In this document: positions 36,801-48,800 of the stretch, one piece after another
Layout of the letters: each line of letters opens with the position of its first letter
How positions within the stretch are numbered: position 1 is the stretch's first letter
NCBI RefSeq assembly: GCF_040183065.1
Contig: NC_091122.1
Span: 155,580,455 to 155,644,454, forward strand
DNA: 64,000 nt
Direction: 5' to 3'
Source: Periplaneta americana
Lineage: Eukaryota > Arthropoda > Insecta > Blattodea > Blattidae
Position numbers and translations under genes: made by a program
Notes under the pieces: generated by a model
Told to the model about the DNA's origin: nothing
Database searches by the model: none
Seen by the model: only the letters and a program-made list of their open reading frames with translations

Positions 36801-39800
36801 ACTGATAAATCTACATTTAACTTTCCGGAAACACATGAAAGTTATCAGTACAGTTAAATTTTTAAGAACAGTTAAGTAACTGAGAGTTAACTGAGGTGTA
36901 CCAGAAACCAGGCATTAGTCTATTAAGTAAAGAGTTTGTCTATGCAAATCGAGCTTTCAGGCATAACTCCGTGTAAAGTTGATTTGAATAATTTCGGGGG
37001 GAAAATTATTCCAGGGCTGGGTATCGAACCCGGGACCTTTTGGTTAAACATACTAACTGAGCTACCCAGGAACTCCACCAGACACCAATCCAAATTTTCC
37101 TTCTATAACCACAGACCTCAAAGTGGGTTGACAAATGTCAAGCAACCAACACTGAGTGCACACTAACTCTGTGCGACTTAAATTGCTGTTTTTCTGTTAA
37201 TGAACAGTGATGTATATTATGCAAATCGAGCTTTCAGGTATAACTCCCTGTGAAGTTGATTTTAATAATTTCAGGGGAAAAATTGTTCCGGGGCCAGGTA
37301 TCGAACCCAGTACCTTTTGGTTAAATGTGCCAACTGAGCTACCCGGGAACTCTACTGGTACATTTAACCAAGAGGTTCCGGGTTCGATACCCGGCCCAAG
37401 AATAATTTTTTCCCCAGAAATTATTCAAATCAACTTTACCTGAAAACTCGATTTGCATAATATACATCACTGTTCATTAACAGAAAAATCACAATTTAAG
37501 TCACACAGAGTTAGTGTGCACTCAATGTTGGTTCCTTGACATTTGTCAGCCCACTTTGAGGTCTGCGGATATAGAAGGAAAAATTGGATCGGTGTCTGGT
37601 AGAGTTTCTGGGTAGCTCAGTAGGTACGTTTAACCAAAAGGTCCCGGGTTCGATACCCGGCCCCGGAACAATTTTTCCCCCGAAATTATTTAAGAGTTTG
37701 TCTGATTTCTAATCAAAACAGTTTTTAGTAATCATCTGTTTCGTCCGAGTTTTTGCTTATCTTAAGTAGTCTTGATTCACATTAACTCGGATAATAGAAA
37801 TTCTACTGTACTGAGGTATGGATGGAAAGTCAAATTCTATAAAACTGGCAGTAAAAATGAATTGAATGTTGTATACTGAAATGAAACAGTTACCTGTTGA
37901 TGGCTCTTTCTGAAGCCAATCTGCTGCTGATGGTTCTTTCTGAAGCTGATCTGCTGACTTATCAGGAGTGATTCTATTCCTACTACACTCTTCATCTACC
38001 ACTTCTCCATCTTCTAATTGCTCTGTGACCATACTGTCCTCCACTTTGTCATTTTCACTCAAAATGTTTTCAGTCTGTGTTTCACATCTCTTTTCTGCTA
38101 CAACGTCAGAGTATCTTCTTCTGCCTCCATCTGATGTGGATCCCTTCTCTTCAGGAGCATGCAGAATTCTACTTTTACTAGAGTCAAACACCTCCAGTAA
38201 AGATGAAGAATTATGACTAGAATCTCTCATAGCGACATGACCTCTGTATCGTTCACCGTGATATCTATCATTACGATATCTGTCATCATGGTCCCGAAAT
38301 CTATCTCTGTCTTTTCTTCTGAATGAACTTCTGTGTGGACTGAAATTCCTTCTCCAATCTACTTCTTGATTTCTCCTGCTAACACGCGATACCAACCTTG
38401 TTCTTCTTTTCTCTTCCATGGTTTCATCATATAACAGTTGCAATGGTGAAATTGATGTTTTAGAAGATGATGACATGGGAGATATTGATCTTCTACGATC
38501 CAAAGATCGAGATCGGGATTGTCTTCTATACACAGGTGACGATGCCCATCTTCTATGAACAGGACATGGTGATCTTCGCTTATGAATATCATTTACACTA
38601 CCTCTTGCTTTGTTTACCGATGTACTTGGTCTCTGGTGGTCAGGAGATAGTGATTTTATTCTGTAACCATCAGCTTTACTATCATGTTCCAAATTTTTAT
38701 TGTGTGACTGAAATTCTCTGTACTTCCCTTTTGATATTTTATCACTTTCTACATGCCTGTCTTTTTCATGACTAATAGAAGTACTCATACTTTTGACGTC
38801 ACAAGCATTTCCTTCTTTGATATCAGAAATTGGAAATTCACAAATTACTTTCTCCAGTTTGCTTGTGTGAGCACCATTGGTGACACAATCAGGCAAATAA
38901 CAATACAATTCCTGGAAATCCGTGATTGTACACACACCAGCCTTCTCACCTCTCTCCGACTCATTATCTGATAATTCGAATTCATATGATAAAGTCGAAA
39001 TATCACCAAATGCAAAGTTATTACCTTTGGGCCCATCATCTGCATATCTTATTTCTATGCAAGTTTCATTTTCAGAAACAATTATCCGTTTGTATTCTGA
39101 GTTAGTTTGCTCTCTCAATGTATCTTCCACTGGTGGAGATGATTTCCCGACTTGTTCCTGAACATTATGTTCAACATCTGTTTCCTTTAACTTGGTTGTT
39201 ACTTTTGATGCAGATGTATCTTCCATTGGTGGAGATGAATTCCCGATTTGTTCCTGAACATTACGTTCAACATCTGTTTCCTTTAAATTGATTGTTACTT
39301 TTGATGGAGATGATTTCCCGACTTGTTCCTGAACATTACGTTCAACATCTGTTTCCTTTAAATTGATTGTTACTTTTGATGGAGATGATTTCCCGACTTG
39401 TTCCTGAACATTACGTTCAACATCTGTTTCCTTTAAATTGATTGTTACTTTTGATGGAGATGATTTCCCGACTTGTTCCTGAACATTACGTTCAACATCT
39501 GTTTCCTTTAAATTGATTGTTACTTTTGATGGAGATGATTTCCCGACTTGTTCCTGAACATTATGTTCAATATCTGTTTCTTTTAATTTGGTTGTTACTT
39601 TTGATGGAGACTTTTTCTTTTTCTTTCTCTTAGCAGGCTTTTTCTTTTCATTACGTTTTACTGGTCCTTTCAGTTTCGTAACTTTTACTCTGTTTTCATT
39701 TGGAGATTTATCTTTCTTTTCTTTTACAAGCAGTTTCCATAAAATACTCTCGGTCAGATCTATAGGAGTTTTTTTGACTTCAGAGAAATTCTTGATAGGA

Positions 39801-42800
39801 CTCACATCTTCACCAAGCAAATCCCTTATTCTCTTGTTTGCATTAGCTTCCCTTTCAGCTGGACTAAGTTTCTTTCTATTGGTTTTGCTACCAGCAGTAA
39901 GAGGAGTAACTGTAACATCTACTGAAGGATTCTCATTGCATTTTTCTGTATCAGACTCTTTAACAGTATTATACTGACCTTTGTGGTCATCCTCAATATT
40001 TGTAGCAGAGGTTGTGCTGAGATTTGTCTGTATATCCTGCACTCTATTAGGAGTTGCTTCTAAATCTCTACGAATATCCATGACAGGCACAGGTGTAGGG
40101 ACTGCTATGTCACACAATTTTGTCTCTTCTCCACCATGCAATTTCGCTACTTGTCTTTCTATCTGTGAGAAGTTAAGCTGTTCGGGCTGAGTCCCTTCGT
40201 CATCTGAACTCAGATGCAATGCTGGGAAGTCCTCAGAACTGCTATCCTCACATGTCACAGGCTGACAACTCGGAGACTGTGTCACTACAGGATGAGCCTG
40301 AATAGCTATCTTCTGCCTCGTCAATTTTTCTGCGATTGCCTCCACAGAAAGATGCGAACTTTTCCTCGGTGTTGTCTTAAAAGGCGTGTTCTCTTTCATA
40401 GTCACTTGCGAACCTTCCTTTGCTGGTGTTGTGTCCATGCTGCCTTGTTTTATAGCAAAAGCTTGAATTGGTTCATTATCGCCTTTATTTGGGGTAACTG
40501 CACTAATTTTCACTGGATTTACTTCACTCTTATCTTGACTACCAAGCACCACATTTTCCACTCTCTTTATTCCACTGTTGACAGGGTTTCCATCCATAGT
40601 ATTTTCTACTTGATATATGTCATCCCTAGAATGAATAGTATGTGTAGGATTAACCTCTAGTGTTGTTTCAGACTGTAATCCATGGGGAGCAGCACATGCT
40701 GCAAAAGTAATACTATCTATCTTCTTCTCAGTGTGTTTTATATTACTATCTGTTGAACTTGATATATCTGTATCCTTCAATTTTGCAAGCATCCGGCGTT
40801 TCTTGTCTTCTAGTTCGCTGATTATTGCTGCAGTATTTGAAAAATGAGATGCGCGTGATCTGGTTCCCGCTGTATCATATTTAAAGGGAGATAGGCCTAC
40901 CATTAAACTATCTTTATTCTGATTCTGTTGAGAGATGGAGTCTTCCTTGTCCATGTCTTCATCGTTAGGCAGGAATTTCTCTCGAATATCTTCCTCCCAT
41001 GTACGTGGTGATTTTGGAGATTTACTCCACATCTGTGATCCTCTACTCGAAGTCCTTGCCACTTCTTCAGTATGTTCTTTTGAACTGACTGCATCTGAAG
41101 ATTTTCTCTTTTCATTTGCAGCTGATTTACTTCCTTTTGTTTCTGATGTATTCTCGGCTTCAATTTCAGAAAGTTCTTTTGGCAAATATTCATTACTGGA
41201 TTCGAAATCAGGATCGTCGCTTGGGGAGTCATTAGGAAAAAGTTTTCGCCAAGCATCCTCAACAAATCTTTTAATAACTTTATTCTTTGTCTTATGTTTC
41301 TGTTTCTTTTTTAATATTTTGTTCGAACCTTGTTTTTGTTTAGTCTTCCCTTTGTGTGGGCTTGTTTGTACTTGTGCCCTATTGTCAGATTCGCCTTTTA
41401 TGTTCGTATTTAACTGAATTTTCTTTCGTTTTGACTTGGATTTATTTTCATAACCCAAACTTATTTGTGCACTTGGTATATCTCCATAATCATCACTTTT
41501 ATTAGAACGTAACTGTGATCTAGTCTTCCCCTTTGTAGTCTCTTGCTCTGAACTAACTAGATCTGAATTTGTTTTCTTATTTATCTTGTCCCGAAAATTA
41601 ACACCATTTGAAGGAGCCATTCCTTTCATCAATCTCTTAGATTTTCCTGTCTTCTCTTGAATTGATATTGTAGGTTTTGAATTGCTTTCATTTTTGTTTT
41701 CTAAGCTCATTTGTGTTTCTCTCCGACTTTTAGAAATTTCGCTTTCTGAAAGAGAATTTTTTCTCTTAAATGAGACAAGAAGTGAGCTATCTTCATTTTC
41801 AACTTCGGAGTTTGTTTGTATTTCCATTTCATCTTCAGAATCATCACTGTCAATTCCTGAATGCTTTGTTTGTTTTTCTGTTAGTACTGAAGCTGAGCTA
41901 GTTGGCTGTTTTGAGTTTCTATTATTTTCATTCTTTGAATCTGTTTGTGATTCAAACTCATTTTGACTCCTGTTAAGTGAACTAACTCTTCTTCTCGATG
42001 ACCGTTTTGACTGAATTTTATTTCCAATCTTTACTTCTGAATCTGATTCCACATTCAAATCATTCGAATTTAAAGATTTTCTTGAAACAAATCTTCCTTT
42101 TCTGTCAGCTGATCCTGCAGACATGGCACCTGAACGTTTTGTCTGTCCTTTTCCACTTCCTTTATTTATATTTTCTTTTTCTTGTTTTCTTCTGTCTGAT
42201 GAAGAAAGGCTGCAAGAAACAGTGTCCAAAGTATTTCCTTTCTCTTCATCTCGTGAAGTTTTATCCAAAACAGGAGATGCTTTGCTAGTGCAATTCTTGT
42301 TGTCAGCATCTCCTGTACTGAAATTCCGAAAACCATCAGACTCTAACTTATTACATTCTTCAATTAACACTTGCATCAAAGGCTTGTCCGAAGTATTTAG
42401 ATCCTGTTCATTTGATGGTTTATAATAGGAAGAACATGAAGAGTAATCTGTTGGTCTTGTCACAAAAGATGGAGTTCCTTCACTTGACTGGCACGATTGT
42501 GGTGTTACTGAAATACAGGGTGTTGGTGGTGGGAAATTTGGAGTCTGTATGAAAGAACAAGATATAACAGTGCTACTAATTGCTTGTTTCGTATATGGAG
42601 TGTCATGTGGTTGTGGACTGAGGACACGGGGTGTTAAAGGTGGAACAGAAAATTCAATTCCACCAGGGTCATCAATCTTGTTTGGAGTATCGAGAGCTGC
42701 AGTTGCAACTGATCTAGGTTCAGCATCAGGTATCTCTGATGTACCATTTACTTGTTTCTGTGTTTTAGATATTTTAACTGTGGAATTTCCAGAGACAGTA

Positions 42801-45800
42801 GCAGAGGGTTCAGCATTACCAGATACAGAGGACATTAAATCCTTACTTTCTAATGTGGACGTGTCTTGAACATTGTTTCTTTGCATAGAAAGTATATTTC
42901 TTGAATCAGACAGGTACTTATCTTCAGTATTTATTTGCATTGTTTCATTTTCAGTAGTTTTGTTATTTTTCTTACTATCAGAATCTTCAGTTTGAATAAC
43001 AAATGTTTCCACGGTTTCTTCGATATCTAGTTGACTGTTTGTTTGCGACACATGCAAGTTATCTTGAACTATTGTTCTTTTGGCAGCTTTTAGCTTTGTA
43101 GGAGATTGAATGACTTTAGAGCTACTAGCCAACGAAAGAGGAGAACCAACAGATGCACATGGGCTAGCAGGACCAATGGAATCAGCATCTGAACTTTCAG
43201 AAAGGTCAATTTCATTTATATTTGAAGTTTCTGGTATTAAAAACTTATTTGGTTCTGTATTTGTAACATGGTTTTCTGCTGAATCTATAACTATTTCACT
43301 CTTACACGTTTCCTCCAGCAGGTCAACATGCACATCATTATCCATTTCATTCAAAACACTTCTTCTCTTTAGTTTACCTTCATTAGGATTTCCTGAAGAT
43401 TTCTCCTCTGAATCTGGATGTACACATTCACTTTCATTTAGAGTCTCCATATTTCTTTCATGTAATGCAGACTTTCCTTTTGCTGGGACATCAGAGTCAG
43501 CATGGATCCTTTCCTTCATGTCACTGTCCTCATTTACTTCCTGAGTGTTATCCACAGATTTGTCAACTAGTATATCTGAACTTGACGGAATTCTCTCAGA
43601 TTTTCTAGTTTCCGCCCTACATTGAACTTCATTATTTACACTGATATCTGTAATAAGACATTCTTCTATTCTTCTCGCTTCTTCCTTTGTTATCTGCGAG
43701 GCTCTTCTCCTAGGCTTTGTTGTTGTCTTTATCACCTCCTTCAAGTCACTGATCCCACTTGCTTCCTTGGGATCTTCCACAGACTTTTCAACTTCTAGAT
43801 CTGAACTTGATGGAATCTCCTCAGATTTTTTAGTTTTCGCACTAGAGTGATCTTCTTCACTTGCACCGATATCTGTAATTAGACATTCTTCTATTCGCCT
43901 CGCTTCTTCCTCTGTTACTTTTGAGAATCTTCTCCTGGGTTTTGTTGTCGTTATCACCTTCTTTTTTGTAACTTTCTCTTCGGACTGATGATTATCATCT
44001 TCTGGTGGCAACAGGTTTCCGTCATAATCGGCATTTAAAAGAGCCCGAAGATCAGCATCCCACGTTTTCTTTGTTTTAGGAAGAGATAATTTGTTTTTAG
44101 AGTCTTCTTCAATTGTGTTGGATGCTGATATATGTTCATCATCTTTATTTTCTGTAATGTTTGACATTTTGTTAGCTTCTTCTGCTATGACATCAGCCTC
44201 AGTTTCTGTAGCTGGTTCATCAAACCCAGTTTCATCGTCTACTGCATCAACATCCTCTTCATCTTCATTTATCATCTGTCCAATTCCTGTTGCTTTATCC
44301 CAATCTCCACAAAGTTGCGGAGGAGGGCTTCTTGTGGCTATTGGTGGTACCTTATTTCTATTATTCTCAGTATCTGCACTGGACAAACCAGTGACAGATG
44401 TTGATAAAGGTTTGTGACTTGCACTTGTGTCAGTGTTATCGGGTGACTTAAATAATGTTGACCGTATTTTCCTTATTGTTTCTGTTACTTTCTCAGATGT
44501 TTTAGGGGACTGTTTTTTACTACGTTGATGTTTTGGAGACGTATGAGATTGCCTAAAAGAATTAGTTTTGGGTGGCGTTGTGAAATCTAATGCTCTTACA
44601 TGTCGCTGTTTACGTGGCGTACTAAGACTCAACCTCTTGGAATTCACAGCTTTCCTTCCTTGAGATGTTGAAGGCTGAGGAGTGTCACGAGATTTCTGTT
44701 TTGAAGCGTTATTACTACGCTTTTCACTCACAGTTGCACACGAGATGCCGGGTTTGGGTGTATCACGAGATTTCTGTTTTGAAACATTACTAGGTTTGCT
44801 GATCACAGCTGGACTGTTAACACCAGATGTTGATGTGTGTCCACTACTAACGAGAATATTATTCTTGCTGAGGTTAACCAGATTCGTAAGATTTGGACTT
44901 GGTGGAAGTTTATCAATATTCTGCAATGACATGCTGGTAGTACTTTTGCTTTTACTTTGATCTCTTTCATCTTTATTGTGACAATCTCTGTCAATGTCAT
45001 CTGATGATTTTGATTTATTCACAGTTCTACTTGGATAGTTGTCTGGTGTTTCTTTAAGATCCAGAGCCCCCAATAGCTTTTCTCTTCCCGTTTCCTGAGT
45101 CGAAGTAACTCCATTTTCTTGTGCACTGATGGAAGACATCTTTGTCTGTGGTGACTCCACGATAATACTGGGAAGACTATGACCAGAACCTGTTGGATAC
45201 TGCTGCTCTGTGTTTGGACATGATACTTCGATATCATTACTATCATCAGCATACAAAGTAATACCCATTACAGTACTTGAGTTAAGAACTCTGCCCCTTT
45301 TTTGAGATCGTGTCTGTATTTCTGTCTTATCCTTAACATTCATCTTTCCACTAGCAGAGCTTAACTTGTTGCATTTCATTGATGATTTGGTTTGTCTGAG
45401 TTTTCCTTTAGGTATGCTGTCATCGATGTTTGGCAGACCGGGCTGACATCTTTCTGTAATACAAAATGTGACAAATCTAATGAGCGACTGCCTTATATTC
45501 ATCTTAAAATCTAGATGAGGCAATAAAATCTTACAGCACATAAAAGCAAGAAGGAATCGAACCGGGCCACCTGGTTTCGCGGCCAGACGCGCTAACCATT
45601 ACTCCACAGGTGTGGATTCCATAGTTATAACACTAATTAAAATGGTAAAAGCTTATATGGATCACTTACACTTCAGCAACTTTCTGGAAACATGTTTTAT
45701 GAAACTGTTTCATTTTTCAAACATAAATAACACCCATAAATTGTAATTTACAAACAATCCACAGAAGGATAACTGCCACTTATGGTTATAACAGTGAGGG

Positions 45801-48800
45801 AGACAATATCATCACATATATGCAGGGGCGGCTCGTCCATAAGAACTGCGGAGCTGCAGCACTCCCTGCTTTGACAGGAAAATAAAAATAGTATTTATTT
45901 TAATTTGTAGAAGAATTGTTACAGCTTTTATTGGTAAATTGCTTTATATTTCATCTGGCCGAGAATATATACTATTATCTTATGCATAATCTTTTTGCGT
46001 GTCGACTGTACTGGAATTGACACTGCATTCAAAGTCGTCCTGGGATCTGCAGGGTGGGACAGCTCATAGAGTGTGTCTTGCATGGTCAGGGGGTAGAGAG
46101 GTGAAGGGAGGCAGAGGGAAACTGCCGCTGTTTAAAACCTATATTTCGCTGCAGTGGCTTGCAGAGCCAGGCCAAAGGGAAGATTCTTTCCTCCACTCCC
46201 ATACCTCTATTGTAATGCTGCATCAAATGGATTCTCTATTCCCTTGAAACTTAATGACAAAATTTTTATTTTCTCTTCACATACTTACTATTGTAGAATC
46301 TTATCGAGTTAATATAACGAAATTAATATTCTCTTTTGCCTTATTATTACGTATATATCCAGCCTCCAGCAGAACCTAATATTTGCCTTAACTCATAATG
46401 ATTGCACGAGTAGAATCCTTTTGATATAGCATGTAGAATACGAAAGAGACTTCTTTTCCAGTTTTAGAAAATTGTTGACCATCAGTATATTTGAGTGTTG
46501 CTTTGGTATAACGTCTTAGTACCGTAACTTAACCAGTGCAAATGTGCAAGCATTAGTGTGTGTGAATTATAGAATATTAATTTTATTTTTCTCAACTTTC
46601 CCTTGCGGAGAAGATTGATGTAATGAAGTGAAATTAAAGGCTTGTCCGTTACCCGACTTAAATCTTACTCAAGCTTCATCCAGCCGAAATAGTGCATATA
46701 ATATGTAAGGAAGTATAACAATGAAATTTATGCTAAGCATTTGTGGTAACGTGGATGTGAAAAAAAAATTCTGTATTTTGTTTTCCTTGACTCCTCTTCG
46801 GGGTGATGCTGGATGGACTAGGAGTGGTGTGACAGATTTAGGACATTTGCCCCTAAAAATTAAAAAGTACGAATCTTTGCAGTCTCACCTGTAAAACTGC
46901 GCAATTAAGTGAAGCGAACAGAACAAACATCCTCGAACATAATCAAGAAGTGAGAAAAAATCGTGAAATTATTAAAAAAAAAAAAATTAATTGTATCACA
47001 TTTTGTGACCAATATTAACTTCGCCATAGGGGACATGATGAAAAAACGATTCGAAGAACCCTGGTGTATTTCGTGGGTTGCTACAGTTCGTAAGTAATCA
47101 GAACAAGCCTCTCAAAAATCATATGGAACATGCTACTGTTTAAAGGTAATTCTAAAACAATTCAGAATGAACTGCTAGATTGCATGTTGAGTGTCTGCCG
47201 ATCTGAAATTCAGACTGAAATCGATGGTATTAGTTTTGCTTTGTTTTGTTTTTTTTTTTTTAAGTGATTATGGCAAATGATGCCACAGACATCTCCCAAC
47301 TAAGTCAGAAAGTTTTGGTTTTTCGATATGTAGTGCATTTATTTTTGTCCTATACTGTGATGTTATGTGAGGTTTTGTGTCCTCACAACTAGATAGCACC
47401 TTCTGTATCGTTTACTATGCATTTCTGCTAGATGGCGGTTTCCATTTTTGTTTGGTGTGCATACCCGCCAGGTGGCATATTTGTGTTTGCCCTACCGGGT
47501 CCGAGATTAACTATCCTTAGCTTAGTTTTGAGACGAGCGATGTGATTCGCCGGTTTAAATGTTAACGGATTGTTCTTGTCTTGCCTGCCGAGCTTGCTGA
47601 TTGAAGTGAGTTGACTGCAGTACACGCGAGAGGAGAATCGACCACAGGACGTGTAGTTGGAGAGTAGCATTGCTACAGTGAACTTTGAGTCTGGAGACAT
47701 CTACACATGGGAACAGGCAGTGTGTCTGCTCAGACTAGAGTTCGTGCATTACTGAGTACACGAAGCACTTGTATTCATGAATACCAGAGTCGTCAGGTGG
47801 CTACATACCGGAACGGATTGGTGTATCCGGTTAGAGTGGAATCCTCTGGGAGTGAACCACTACATTGGAAAGAAAGCAGCAGTCTTTGTGATTGGAAATC
47901 ACATTTTCTACGGGATGGTGTACGCTGATGGTGTACTGACTACGCGGCATCGGGGATGCCGGAGTCGAGTTAACCACGGAACGTCACACACCTTTGTTAC
48001 GAGTTATTTATGGATTGTCGGCGGCGTCGAGGTATGTGCTGGTCATAGGGCGCTGGGCACGTTGGAATCATGCTGCCAGGTTGTGGACTGCTACTCAGGC
48101 TCGAGTGGTATACCTCAGGTTTTGTTATGGTGCTATGTACTCAGTTTTATGGCGGAGGTGAAAGTACGGTTACTCCCGTTAGTGCAAAAAGATATGTGTC
48201 TGGAGGATAAGTACGCATTTACAGGAAGTACGTGTTGGACTCTTATGGAGGAGTTACATAGAAGAAGAATGGTCGTCTTTCCTAGTTGTAGTGTCCGATA
48301 GATTTTTGTTAAGACCCATTAGTCACCTCCTCATTTCATTTCAGTGTAGTAATATGTATCATAGTTTTAACATTGTTAGTTTTAGTATTTCATTTAGTAT
48401 AATACATTATCATTTAGTTCTTAATGATTTATTATTTGTTATTTACTCGCTCCTATGTAACAATGAGACAACTTGGAGGTGCTTCGATAGAAGCACGATC
48501 CACGGATTTTAGGGAAATAGGACAGCACGATCCACGGATGGTGTGCGGTATAATGGCAGTTACGCCTCAGATAATAAATGACGTCACAATACTTATTAGT
48601 AATGATATCAAGAAGTGAAATTTGTATGTACCAAAATCTACTGCAGCTCCCCCCATCCACAAGTTCACGAGCCGCCACTGCATATATGGACACTTATTTC
48701 GTAGCCACAGTTGTAAAACATTAGCTTAGCTATCTGTATGAAGTACAAAAACTGAACAAACCTAAATGTCGAGGATTAGTAGAACCTGTCAAATGGGTTG

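Larger units (their letters stand above)
32865..37808. mobile_element. Possible pogo/Tigger element bracketed by TA-flanked TIRs
   Basis: The left end CAGTAGAATTTCGATTATC at 32,865 and the right end, read inward on the minus strand from 37,808, CAGTAGAATTTCTATTATC agree for about 23 bp with two or three differences, and both are flanked by TA. A second left-type terminus lies at 33,027 because ~162 bp is tandemly repeated. No Tigger transposase was seen. Much of the interior is later insertions (two Helitrons and SINE composites). Confidence 0.4.
45823..48680 (+). mobile_element. hAT element, 2,858 bp, with exact 8-bp TSD
   Basis: Ends CAGGGGCGGCTCGT and ACGAGCCGCCACTG are inverted repeats with one difference. 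CATATATG flanks both sides (45,815-45,822 and 48,681-48,688), as in hAT elements. It holds a broken transposase (46,750-47,350) and a further GC-richer block (47,363-48,462). It fills nearly all of intron B-C. Confidence 0.93.

Noticed and set aside
40935-43544. Plus-strand open frames of 94-160 codons opposite exon C
   Set aside because: Antisense shadows of a Ser/Lys/Glu-rich coding exon; Ser- and Phe-rich with no motif.
37757-45541. A single-exon 2,594-codon gene
   Set aside because: The first 30 and last ~45 codons are beyond a good acceptor and donor, and splice phases connect the rest to other exons.
47777-48301. 174-codon open frame as a host gene
   Set aside because: Lies in a block interrupting the hAT element; no recognisable domain, codon pattern or splice context.
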